A stretch of 34,882 nucleotides of DNA from Alphaproteobacteria bacterium. GTDB taxonomy: Bacteria; Pseudomonadota; Alphaproteobacteria; Caedimonadales; UBA9215. The DNA is taken from positions 1 through 34,882 of the forward strand of contig JAJSAD010000007.1 of assembly GCA_024281375.1 (NCBI GenBank), given 5' to 3'. The notes beneath the pieces were generated by a model, which saw only the letters and a program-made list of their open reading frames with translations, had not been told where the DNA came from and searched no databases. Each line of letters opens with the position of its first letter. The stretch's first letter is position 1. The translations under genes were made by a program, and so were the position numbers. Positions 1 to 7,405 of the stretch are shown here, piece after piece.

Positions 1-367
1 GTCGTTTTTCCTTCAAGTCACCTTAAAAATGCCAAAAGACATCCTCTTTTTGATGCAATCTACTCTGCAAAGCTCCCTTTTTGAAAAAATTTTCGGAAAA
101 TAAGGTGAGCTCATGGGAAAAGGTATCTTTCTACGGTCCCTGATAGTTCAATAAAGGGTTCTGCAGTGGATGAACTTCACGGTTTTTTCTATTTCCTTTC
201 TGGGGTGGGAACGATTCTTCTTGTATTTGTTGCCTATCAACAAATTCATCCCATAAGCAAAACGGCCCAGGCAGAATTTTTGCTTCGTATTGATGAGCGC
301 TGGACATCAAAAGAAATTACCGAAATCCGAGTGGAATTGTGGGAAAAATATAGAGAAGAACGTTCTC

Positions 368-377
368 AAAAAAAAAA
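368..377 (+). other. Run of ten A at the frameshift point
   Basis: Ten A followed by five T lie exactly where the upstream frame ends and the downstream frame begins. Runs of nine or more A are known sites of transcriptional slippage in AT-rich bacterial symbiont genomes, and A-rich heptamers support -1 ribosomal slippage. A one-base gain joins the two frames; the sequence alone cannot tell mutation from programmed slippage. Confidence 0.5.
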
Positions 378-698
378 TTTTTAGGAAAAGAAGCTGCTAA
401 AAAAGTTGCTGTTGAAGCTGTTGGGAATTATATACTGAGCGTTCATAAAGGGACGGATATGAAATTGCTTTTCAAATATCTGAATTTTATGGAATTGATG
501 GGGGCCATTTATGAGATGAAAGAAAAGGACCTTATTGACGAAGATCTTTTAAATCAACTCTTTGGTCAAAAATTAAAGATTTATATAAAATTTTACGAAG
601 CTTATTTTGAAGAAGAGTTTGGAAAAAACTACGCTGAGAAAAGTAACTGTCCCCCAGCAGCGAAATTATTAACACATTTTGAAAAAGGAGGGCGAGAA

Positions 699-905
699 AT
701 GACGTTGTTTAAATGGTTAGATTCCAAAATTAAAAAGCTAAGCTGGTATGATATTTCGCTGATTAAGTTGAGCGCTATTGCTCTTGTTTTGTTGCTCGCG
801 AAGTATTGGCCTGTGTTGTTAAGCTTTGAGTGGTATTGGTATATGCTTGTCTTTATCGCTGCTGCTATTCCGCCTCTTATAAAGTTTTATGAAAAGGAAG
901 AGTAA
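699..905 (+). CDS. Small membrane protein with two predicted helices
   Basis: An ATG at 699 follows a perfect AAGGAGG (686-692) with six bases between, much the strongest ribosome-binding site in this locus. It would make a 68-residue protein: a short basic amphipathic start (MTLFKWLDSKIKKLSWYD), a hydrophobic helix about residues 24-41, an aromatic Trp/Tyr turn (FEWYWY), a second helix about 48-62 and a charged tail. The reading frame is continuous with the longer broken gene upstream. The protein is therefore either an internal translation product or an originally separate gene whose upstream neighbour lost its stop codon. Function is unknown. Cut off from the frameshifted upstream part, this is the piece most likely to be expressed. 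Confidence 0.5.
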   Translation: MTLFKWLDSKIKKLSWYDISLIKLSAIALVLLLAKYWPVLLSFEWYWYMLVFIAAAIPPLIKFYEKEE

Positions 906-999
906 AGTCATTCTAAAAAGATCCCAGACGTTGTTATTGCGCTCCTAAACTATGAAGTATATATCCATCCTCTTTCAAAGCCGCGGGCGCCGGACTTTC

Positions 1000-1146
1000 A
1001 AAACGGCGACACATCACTGTCCTCACGTATGAAGTAGACGCTCCGGGAGCTCTGGTCTGGTTTTAAAACCCACACGTCGAAACTGAATAGGTATAGTCGT
1101 CGTCACTGATACCTAGACTGGAACCTTTTTGGAATGACTTGGGGCA
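1000..1146 (+). repeat. Dispersed non-coding repeat, copy A
   Basis: This matches a copy at 22729-22863 in the same orientation. Shared blocks include AAAACGGCGACACATC, CCTCACGTATGAAGTAGACG, the near-palindrome GCTCCGGGAGC, TTTTAAAACCCACA and GAAACTGAATAGGTATAG. Weaker similarity continues to GGAATGACTTGGGG. The right edge (CCACACGTCGAAA) is the exact reverse complement of the left edge of the other copy, suggesting terminal inverted repeats. TAGGTAT and ATACCTA nearby form a further short inverted pair. No reading frame is shared. It resembles a miniature inverted-repeat element or intergenic repeat family. Confidence 0.7.
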
Positions 1147-1161
1147 AAACCCTCCTGTCGC

Positions 1162-1189
1162 AATCTCCCCCGTCATTAATAAGGGGAGA
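1162..1189. other. Eight-base-pair hairpin over the end of flgH
   Basis: ATCTCCCC and GGGGAGAT form a perfect inverted repeat with a 12-base loop, spanning the flgH stop codon. No T-run follows on the minus strand, so it is a weak intrinsic terminator at best. It may instead protect the 3' end of the flagellar transcript. Confidence 0.35.
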
Positions 1190-1943
1190 TATGGGTCATG
1201 ATTTGAGAACCAATGGGGGGTTGTTGATAATCCATGATATTACCACGGCCACCGTAGGAAATTCGGGCCTCGGCAATTTTTTCATAGCTCACCGTATTGG
1301 CCGATGTAATATCAGATGCCCGCACAATACCCGTTAAAGAAATTTCACGATTCTCAAAGTTCACCCGCATTTCTTGACGGCCTGAAATGACATAGTTGCC
1401 ATTGGGCAAAATCTGCACGATAGTCACAGCAAGCTTAAAGGACATTTTTTCGGAACGTTTTGTTTTTCCGCCGCCTTTATAGGTTGGTTTGTTGCTAAGC
1501 CCAACGAGGTCTTTGGGGATGACGGCCTCTGGTAAAACCTGTGCGAAATCTTTTTCGTACCCCATAAAGCTATTAACGGAGAATTTTTCGGTGGTCTCAC
1601 GGTCACGATCGGTGTCGCTTGAAAATTCAGCTTGGTCGTTGGTGATGTTCACGTTGACCGTTAAAATGTCTCCAACACGTTTTGCCCGTTGATCTTTAAA
1701 GAATCCTCGTGCGCCATCTTGCCACAGGGAGTTCACACGGTGTTCATGTTCTTTGGGTTCTGGCATGGGCATGGTGACGGGGTGATAGTTGGGAAGTTTT
1801 GTTGGGTCTTTGATGGGGGTAATACTGGGACGGTCTCCAACATTTTCCAGACGATTCAGAGCATAACACCCACTCAATAAGAGACATAATAGACTCAGGC
1901 TAAGGGCCTTGAAAGAAGATATGAATTTTTCCTGTTTTATCAT
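1176..1943 (-). CDS. flgH: Flagellar L-ring lipoprotein FlgH
   Basis: FlgH forms the outer-membrane L ring through which the flagellar rod passes. The 255-residue protein opens with a signal sequence and a lipobox (LLLSGC, acylated Cys about residue 26). The FlgH core follows: NSLWQDGARGFFKDQRAKRVGDILTV-type sequence, a polar Asp/Arg-rich segment, VQILPNGNYVISGRQEMRVN, and the ending RGNIMDYQQPPIGSQIM, which is typical of the family. The length is slightly above the usual 220-240 because of a proline-rich insert after the lipobox. It is last of four co-oriented genes flgF-flgG-flgA-flgH, starting 12 bases after flgA ends. The P-ring gene flgI, often next in alphaproteobacteria, is absent; a dispersed repeat lies downstream instead. 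Confidence 0.95.
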   Translation of the reverse strand: MIKQEKFISSFKALSLSLLCLLLSGCYALNRLENVGDRPSITPIKDPTKLPNYHPVTMPMPEPKEHEHRVNSLWQDGARGFFKDQRAKRVGDILTVNVNITNDQAEFSSDTDRDRETTEKFSVNSFMGYEKDFAQVLPEAVIPKDLVGLSNKPTYKGGGKTKRSEKMSFKLAVTIVQILPNGNYVISGRQEMRVNFENREISLTGIVRASDITSANTVSYEKIAEARISYGGRGNIMDYQQPPIGSQIMTHISPY

Positions 1944-1955
1944 CTGATCATAACC

Positions 1956-2798
1956 TTAATTTTTCACAGCAGGTAACGGAGATAAAGAAACACGGCCTGG
2001 TCCTATAACAACTCCGTAGAGAATTTTATTGGTATCGGGATTTAAAATTCGAATGCTTTCTCCCTTGTGTCCATGCTCAAGGGCACGAACTTTTGTTAAC
2101 AACTCTAGTCTAGCGGTTTTATAATGAGCTGTCACTAGAGAGCCCTTTTCAATATCTCGCACGAACTCTACATCTCTTTTATATAAAGGTACGTTGACTT
2201 TCAAGAACCCGGCGCGGGGCTGACGTCCAATGAGATCATCGGGATTGGTAATCAAAAAACGATTGGATTTTTGTCCGGAAATTTTTGTCCAGGAAATATC
2301 GTCCTTGGTAATAAGGTCACCATAGTGCACGGGGCGGTTTAAAGCTGGGACATTAATCATATGGTCTAAGCGCCCCCTGATTTTAAGGGTTTTGAGTTGA
2401 TCACCTATTTGAAAATGCACAAGGGCTGTTGTCTTTGTTCTTTGAGGATTCACTTCAATTTCTTCAACAATGAACTGACTTACAATGGCTGATCTACCCC
2501 CAGGCAAGCGCCAGGATGCAAAACGAACTTCAATGTTATCCCCATATTTTCCTTGTATTTCTTGTTGGATTTTTTGCTCCACAGCTTTGTTGGAAAAGTG
2601 TTGAGGAGCAAAAGGGTTTTCTTTTTGAGCAACAATTGCTTTAACAGGTTTCCCTTCAAGAGGTTGCTCAGCTTTGGGAGAATCGCTTGTAAGAGAGCTC
2701 ATGATTTCTCTTAGAGTTATGGCCTGTACTTGCCCCATAAAGAGCACCAAGAAAGCAAAAATTGTCACCACTAAAGAGGGATTAACTCGGTTCATCAT
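1956..2798 (-). CDS. flgA: Flagellar P-ring assembly chaperone FlgA
   Basis: FlgA is the periplasmic chaperone needed to assemble the P ring around the flagellar rod. The 280-residue product has a signal peptide of about 26 residues ending GQVQA, a variable N-terminal part, and a C-terminal SAF-type domain with VPALNRPVHYGDLITKDDI, DLIGRQPRAGFLKVNVPL and the closing GESIRILNPDTNKILYGVV, all characteristic of the family. Tandem ATGs occur at the start; the upstream one at 2798 is used here, but the start three bases later is equally possible. The gene lies between flgG and flgH with gaps of 15 and 12 bases, so it is almost certainly co-transcribed. Confidence 0.93.
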   Translation of the reverse strand: MMNRVNPSLVVTIFAFLVLFMGQVQAITLREIMSSLTSDSPKAEQPLEGKPVKAIVAQKENPFAPQHFSNKAVEQKIQQEIQGKYGDNIEVRFASWRLPGGRSAIVSQFIVEEIEVNPQRTKTTALVHFQIGDQLKTLKIRGRLDHMINVPALNRPVHYGDLITKDDISWTKISGQKSNRFLITNPDDLIGRQPRAGFLKVNVPLYKRDVEFVRDIEKGSLVTAHYKTARLELLTKVRALEHGHKGESIRILNPDTNKILYGVVIGPGRVSLSPLPAVKN

Positions 2799-2813
2799 TC
2801 TACTCTTCTCCTA

Positions 2814-3599
2814 CTATATGTTATTGAGGCCTTGGAGGAGCTCATTTTCAGCCTTAACGGATTTGATGTTCATTTCATAGGCCCGTTGAATTTGGATAAG
2901 TTTTGTGACCTGAGAAACCATATCAACGTTAGAACCTTCATAATGCCCTTGCAGGATAAGGCCCCGTGCATTTTCTCCAGGAGTACCCGTTGTGGGTACA
3001 CCAGAGGCGTCGGTTTGTAACAACAAGTTGTCTTCAATTTTGCGTAAGCCTTCTTCGTTAGGAAAAGAAACAACCTCAATATTTCCCACATTTTGCATGG
3101 CTTCTTGTCCCCCGATTTTTGCTTGGACTTGCCCATTAATGCTTATGGTTATATATTCTGCATTCTCAGGAATGGTAAGAGCAGGAGCAACGACATATCC
3201 TGTTTGGGTTACAAGAGTGCGCTCTGGATTGATGATAAACGTACCATCACGGGTATAGGAAATGGAACCATCGGGCATTTCAATTTGAAAATATCCTTTT
3301 CCTTGAATGGCGAGGTGGTAAGCATTACCTGTTTTATTCAAACGTCCTTGGGTCATTTTGGAAACCACCGCCATAGGCTTAACACCATGTCCTTTTTGAA
3401 TACCGGCAGGAACAATACTCCCATTGGTACTGGAGAGGGCTCCAACTCCTTTTTCTTGGGTGTACCCAACAGAAGCACCGATTAGAAATTCTTCACGGAA
3501 CCCCGGTCTCTCCATGCTAGCAATATTGTTGGTGACAACATCGAGGGCCTCTTGGAAAAAGGTGGCGCCTGATGCGCCATTTGCTAGTGCTAAACTCAT
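2814..3599 (-). CDS. flgG: Flagellar distal rod protein FlgG
   Basis: FlgG polymerises to form the distal rod linking the basal body to the hook. The 261 residues match the usual FlgG length. The N-terminal rod motif reads LDVVTNNIASMERPGFR, the middle contains YHLAIQGKGYFQIEMPDGSISYTRDGTF, and the C-terminal amphipathic helix ends EGSNVDMVSQVTKLIQIQRAYEMNIKSVKAENELL, as expected for rod and hook proteins. It is second in the flgF-flgG-flgA-flgH order, which is common in alphaproteobacteria. The start is supported by a GGGAGAA Shine-Dalgarno just upstream on the minus strand. Confidence 0.95.
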   Translation of the reverse strand: MSLALANGASGATFFQEALDVVTNNIASMERPGFREEFLIGASVGYTQEKGVGALSSTNGSIVPAGIQKGHGVKPMAVVSKMTQGRLNKTGNAYHLAIQGKGYFQIEMPDGSISYTRDGTFIINPERTLVTQTGYVVAPALTIPENAEYITISINGQVQAKIGGQEAMQNVGNIEVVSFPNEEGLRKIEDNLLLQTDASGVPTTGTPGENARGLILQGHYEGSNVDMVSQVTKLIQIQRAYEMNIKSVKAENELLQGLNNI

Positions 3600-3629
3600 T
3601 TTTATTCTCCCTGTTCTTTTCTATGTTTG

Positions 3630-4361
3630 CTAGGCAGCGGGTGCTACTGTTACCAACATATCTGTTTGTTTTGATTCTAGCCTTAATTGTTCTTCGATAT
3701 AGCGTTGATTGAGGCTATAAAGCTTTGAGGCTTGCATGATCTCTGTCATATTTTTTATAGTATTTAAATTGGCCTGTTCTAGAGCCCCTTGTGTTACTTT
3801 TGCTTTATTTTCTAAGGGAATGGCCCCTTGGTCCGTTTTCATCTGGGTATTACCCACTTTTTCCATATCATAGTCGTTATCAAAACCAAACACACCTAAC
3901 TGAGCTAAAATACCGTTTTGATCTGACATGGTGCCATCTTGAGCGATCGCTATTGTTTCTGATTCCACCGGAATAACGATTTCTCCGCCATCAGCACTTA
4001 AAACAGGATCTCCATTAAGGTCGACTAAGATACCTTCATTGTTAACGGTAAAAGCCCCAGAGCGTGTATAACGAATGCCCTGAGGGGTTTGAATGGCAAA
4101 ATACCCAGCAGATTGAAGGGCAACATGGAACGGATTTCCCGTGCGCTCTAAAGTCCCTAGTTTTAAATCACGCACCGTTGCAACATCATCAAGATAAGAA
4201 TAGGTTTCATAATTATCGCTCTGGCCCAAGAATTCAGAAAAAATCACAGAATCTGCTTGAAAGCCTATGGTCCCTGCATTGGCCGCATTATTAGAGAGAA
4301 CAGCAATCTTAGATTGAAGGGCACTTTGCATAGAAAGAGTGATATCAAGAGCAACGGCCAT
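3630..4361 (-). CDS. flgF: Flagellar proximal rod protein FlgF
   Basis: FlgF is a proximal-rod subunit related to FlgG. The 243-residue protein has the rod N-terminus (AVLSNNAANAGTIGFQ), the conserved NPFHVALQSAGYFAIQTPQGIRYTRSGAF core and a C-terminal helix (LEQANLNTIKNMTEIMQASK). It is shorter than the 261-residue FlgG immediately downstream, and that pairing and order support the FlgF call. It appears to be the first gene of the flagellar cluster. The upstream gap to 4453 carries no further rod gene and no clear sigma-28 or sigma-54 promoter that I could recognise. Confidence 0.92.
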   Translation of the reverse strand: MAVALDITLSMQSALQSKIAVLSNNAANAGTIGFQADSVIFSEFLGQSDNYETYSYLDDVATVRDLKLGTLERTGNPFHVALQSAGYFAIQTPQGIRYTRSGAFTVNNEGILVDLNGDPVLSADGGEIVIPVESETIAIAQDGTMSDQNGILAQLGVFGFDNDYDMEKVGNTQMKTDQGAIPLENKAKVTQGALEQANLNTIKNMTEIMQASKLYSLNQRYIEEQLRLESKQTDMLVTVAPAA

Positions 4362-4452
4362 TTTAATTATCCTATTTTTAAGTTAACGTACCCTCCCCCA
4401 TGCAGATCCCGTGCCAAGTGTGATGGACAAGCGAACTAAACAAGTGAAATGA

Positions 4453-4490
4453 AAAAGCCCTGTGAGTTCCTAAACCAACAAGGCTTTGTG
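4453..4490 (-). terminator. Intrinsic terminator downstream of tamB
   Basis: Read on the minus strand, AAAGCCTTG and CAGGGCTTT pair across a loop of about 17 bases and are followed directly by a short T-run. A second GC-rich palindrome (4520-4539, GCCCCTTTT/AAAAGGGGC) lies a little upstream. Together they probably end transcription of tamA-tamB before it reaches flgF. Confidence 0.55.
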
Positions 4491-4571
4491 TCTTTATTCT
4501 AAAAAAGAGTACTCTACCCGCCCCTTTTAAAAAAGGGGCTGTATGATCTAAACCCTTCCCGCCTCCGGCTC

Positions 4572-4667
4572 TTACCTTTGAACAGGGACTTTCAGGTCTT
4601 CCAAAATTCTGGCGTTATTTAACATATGAAGTTTTCTTCGGGCTTGATTTTGCAGCTCTATGGACAC
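4572..4667 (-). pseudogene. Remnant of a HigB/RelE-type toxin gene
   Basis: On the minus strand, directly after the tamB stop, a 31-codon frame contains QNQARRKLHMLNNA followed by ILEDLKVP and then a stop. Known HigB toxins have a segment of the form I-Q-x-x-ARRKL-x-ML-x-A-x-x-L-x-DL-x-VPPGNRLE. The match covers this central helix and linker and breaks just before the expected PGNRLE. No start region, no catalytic C-terminal part (the SIRINDQWR segment) and no HigA antitoxin are visible, so this is an internal fragment of a dead toxin gene. The assignment is from motif memory, not from a search. Confidence 0.6.
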
Positions 4668-4669
4668 CC

Positions 4670-7405
4670 CTAATAGTCGATTCTATAGTTCAACCCAAGG
4701 CTTTCTGAGGATTTAGCAGCACCGCTTTCGGTGCTAACAGAAATATTATCGGTCACATCAATATCAACAACAACTTTGGAATCTGTCGCTTTCACACCTT
4801 GATCAACACGCACATGAACTTTATCCATCAGGCGATCTTTTGAGAGGAAGGTCGCTTCTTTCTGATTATCTCCCCCTTCAACGGTCACTTCTTCTTTGCC
4901 CATTTGATCTTTCATTATATCCGTAAAGCTCCCGCCACTGCCAATGCCTGATAACTCTGCTGCAACTTTAGCCAATTTCAACGCATCAAGGGGGGATAGC
5001 TTAGAAGATTTTGACCCAAATAATAGCTGGGAGAGCACTTCGTCTTTGGGCATAGCAGGTTCTGAGGAGAGAGCAAAAGTGGGTTTACTCGCGCGTCCGT
5101 TTAAAGCCACAATAGCTTTAAAATCTTTCTTTCTAAGGCCCGCTTGAAGGGCTAAATAAGGAATATTATCCTCTTGGCCATCAAAGGTTAAGAGGCCTTC
5201 TTCAATGTCAATTCTTTGGCTGAGAAAATCTAGCTGTCCATGTTCCAGTTTTATTTCCCCTGTCAAAAGAATGTCTTCCAACGTATTGCTCACTTTGAGA
5301 TTCCCTCCCCACGTTGAGTCTAACCCAAGGCCATAAATAGACACTATTGGCGGAATGTCAATGGTGAGATCGAATTTCATATGAAAATCATCGGGAGATT
5401 TTTCTGATTTTTTCTCAGGGGCTTTCTGAGGCTTTGAAGGGTCAATCACATTGAGTTCTGCAACACTGCCCACAAAGGCCATTGTGATATTATAAGAAAT
5501 ATCTCCCATCTTCAAATTGCCACTCACGAGCACATTATTCAAAGGACCCTTGACCTTAAAATGCCCTTCGCGACCAATGACCTTTAACTGATCCGTGTAA
5601 GCAAAACGCATATCAACTATATCGGCTTTAAAATCAAGAGTTTTTTTGCCCTTATCATACTGACCACTCACCAACAAATGTCCCCCCTGTCCATCCTGGG
5701 CTTTGATGTCTTTTAAGATAATGAGGTCATTTTTCGCCGTCGCTTTAAGGTGAAGATCATAAAGTTTTGTGCCATAAATGACGTTCTCATAACTCCCTTT
5801 CGTCAATTCAATCACCCCATCAAGATCAGGTTTTTGTGTCGTCCCTTTGATCTTAAAGTCAACATGAAGAAGGCCTTGGATAATATCACCGCTATAAAGG
5901 AAAAGCTGTGATAAAAGACCAAGATCGGCATCTCCTTTGATAGCGAAATCCAATTGGTCTCCTTGCAGTTGCCCCTGAAAGGTAAAGGGAAACGTTACAA
6001 CATTAAGGGTCGCCGGAGAGAGGTTCATCACATCCCCCGCAATAATTAAGTCAAAGGGCTTCAGGAGTTTAAAGGGTTGTTTATCATAAATTGCTCCCAA
6101 CTTATTGACCCTAATTTCTTGACGATCTTTGGTCAGTTTAAGATCCGTTGCGACCTCTAATTCAAGTTCTTTTCCCTGTCCTTGTAGGCTAAAAGACCCA
6201 ATACCTTTTTTCAGATTTGATTTTGCAGTCACAGTCTCTAGCTTTATCCCGCTGCTCTCAAGATCCGTAATGCCAAGATTTAAAAGAACTGTTGGAACTT
6301 CTAAAAAGTCGCTCGCTTTAAGGTTTGTAGTCAAAGACACAATAGAAAAATCAGCACTTTTAAGATTATTTCCCTGAAGAAAAAAGGTTGCAGCCGTCTC
6401 ATCACCCGCTATTTTCATATCTCCCTTAAAGTTTAAGGTCCCTGAAACAGGGTACCCCCCCAAAGTACTTAACGGGGTCAAGTCCCGAATACTGCCTGTG
6501 AAACTTCCCTGAATGCCCGCTGTTTCAAGGTTATAAGACATGTTGCTTTGTATATCAGCAGACAGACCCTTAAGGGAAATGCCCTTGATAGAAAGAGTTT
6601 GGTCTTTGGTTGTTAATTCAGCAACCTTAAGGATGCCCTTGATTTTATCATAAACAAAATTGAGCCCCATACTGCCGTGGGGTTTAAAGGGCAATCCTGT
6701 GACACTCCCTTTGAGGGAAATATCTTGAAGGGACATATCATTATAAAGAAAACTCGCTGTTTTCAAGGCAAAAATAGCCTCAAAATTGTCAAGGGTCCCC
6801 TCGGCCTTGATGAGCATATTGAGAGGACTGCCAAAGCTTTTTGTGAGAAGAGGAAGCTTAGCCTGAAGCGACCCTGTATCTTTATTATAAGTGAGGCTCA
6901 TGCCTTTTAAAGAAAGATCTATGTCCTGTCCGGCAACGGCTGCCCCCACATGAATTTTATGGATTTTCATTTTCACAGAAAGACTTACAGGGAGGGAAAG
7001 GAGCTCATTGGTTGATGCGCTTTGTTCTGCTGCATTGAGGGGTACCTCTTCTCCTTTTGGAAGGTTTGTTAAAGAAATACCTTCTCCAGAAAGAGACGCG
7101 ACCACGTGCTTTTTTGTTATGACTTGCCACGTATTAAGGGTAAGGGTTACCCCTGCAACATCTAACCAATCTTGTCCATTTTCACTCAGGATTGCTCGAT
7201 CAATGGAAATCACGAGGGGGAAGAAACTTGATAATTTTTCAATTTTAACCTCATACCCCTCCCCTTTAAGGTTTGTATTAGCAAAGTTAACTAGGTTTTT
7301 CTTTCCAAAGTCAAAAGAAAGGAAGATTAATACAGAACTGAGCAAAACGATAAAGGAAATTAAAAACCATTTAAGGGTGATACCAATGATGCGTAATATT
7401 TTCAT
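4670..7405 (-). CDS. tamB: Translocation and assembly module protein TamB
   Basis: TamB is an inner-membrane-anchored, periplasm-spanning protein that works with TamA in outer-membrane protein insertion; the family is also implicated in phospholipid transport between membranes. The 911-residue protein starts with one transmembrane anchor (about residues 10-30), followed by long repetitive beta-rich sequence typical of the AsmA/TamB superfamily. It ends with the TamB C-terminal domain (from about residue 640), including LTGEIKLEHGQLDFLSQRIDIEEGLLTF and the ending SLGLNYRIDY. It is shorter than the 1250-1400 residues of many proteobacterial TamB proteins. It starts immediately after tamA ends with no spacer, indicating translational coupling. 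Confidence 0.9.
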   Translation of the reverse strand: MKILRIIGITLKWFLISFIVLLSSVLIFLSFDFGKKNLVNFANTNLKGEGYEVKIEKLSSFFPLVISIDRAILSENGQDWLDVAGVTLTLNTWQVITKKHVVASLSGEGISLTNLPKGEEVPLNAAEQSASTNELLSLPVSLSVKMKIHKIHVGAAVAGQDIDLSLKGMSLTYNKDTGSLQAKLPLLTKSFGSPLNMLIKAEGTLDNFEAIFALKTASFLYNDMSLQDISLKGSVTGLPFKPHGSMGLNFVYDKIKGILKVAELTTKDQTLSIKGISLKGLSADIQSNMSYNLETAGIQGSFTGSIRDLTPLSTLGGYPVSGTLNFKGDMKIAGDETAATFFLQGNNLKSADFSIVSLTTNLKASDFLEVPTVLLNLGITDLESSGIKLETVTAKSNLKKGIGSFSLQGQGKELELEVATDLKLTKDRQEIRVNKLGAIYDKQPFKLLKPFDLIIAGDVMNLSPATLNVVTFPFTFQGQLQGDQLDFAIKGDADLGLLSQLFLYSGDIIQGLLHVDFKIKGTTQKPDLDGVIELTKGSYENVIYGTKLYDLHLKATAKNDLIILKDIKAQDGQGGHLLVSGQYDKGKKTLDFKADIVDMRFAYTDQLKVIGREGHFKVKGPLNNVLVSGNLKMGDISYNITMAFVGSVAELNVIDPSKPQKAPEKKSEKSPDDFHMKFDLTIDIPPIVSIYGLGLDSTWGGNLKVSNTLEDILLTGEIKLEHGQLDFLSQRIDIEEGLLTFDGQEDNIPYLALQAGLRKKDFKAIVALNGRASKPTFALSSEPAMPKDEVLSQLLFGSKSSKLSPLDALKLAKVAAELSGIGSGGSFTDIMKDQMGKEEVTVEGGDNQKEATFLSKDRLMDKVHVRVDQGVKATDSKVVVDIDVTDNISVSTESGAAKSSESLGLNYRIDY

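Larger units (their letters stand above)
166..905 (+). pseudogene. Frameshifted membrane-anchored protein of unknown function
   Basis: Two reading frames look like halves of one gene. A GTG start at 166 opens a frame with an N-terminal hydrophobic helix (about residues 6-24), followed by a charged stretch containing DERWTSKEITEIR. It stops at 384, just after ten consecutive A (368-377). The frame entered by a -1 shift there continues without a stop through LGKEAAKKVAVEAVGNYIL into a Phe/Tyr/Glu-rich helical region and on to 905. One extra A in the run would restore a protein of about 246 residues. The pattern (one N-terminal helix, an RW-x-S-x-E segment, then an Asn-Phe-x-Glu segment) is reminiscent of DUF4760-type proteins, but I cannot confirm the family. 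It may be a pseudogene, a sequencing length error, or a gene expressed by polymerase slippage or -1 ribosomal frameshifting. The last 68 codons also form a separate candidate gene with its own ribosome-binding site. Confidence 0.55.

Noticed and set aside
1-103. Possible C-terminal end of an upstream plus-strand gene (frames closing at 84 or 103)
   Set aside because: Both frames are short, neither shows a recognisable motif, and the start lies outside the window; I cannot choose between them.
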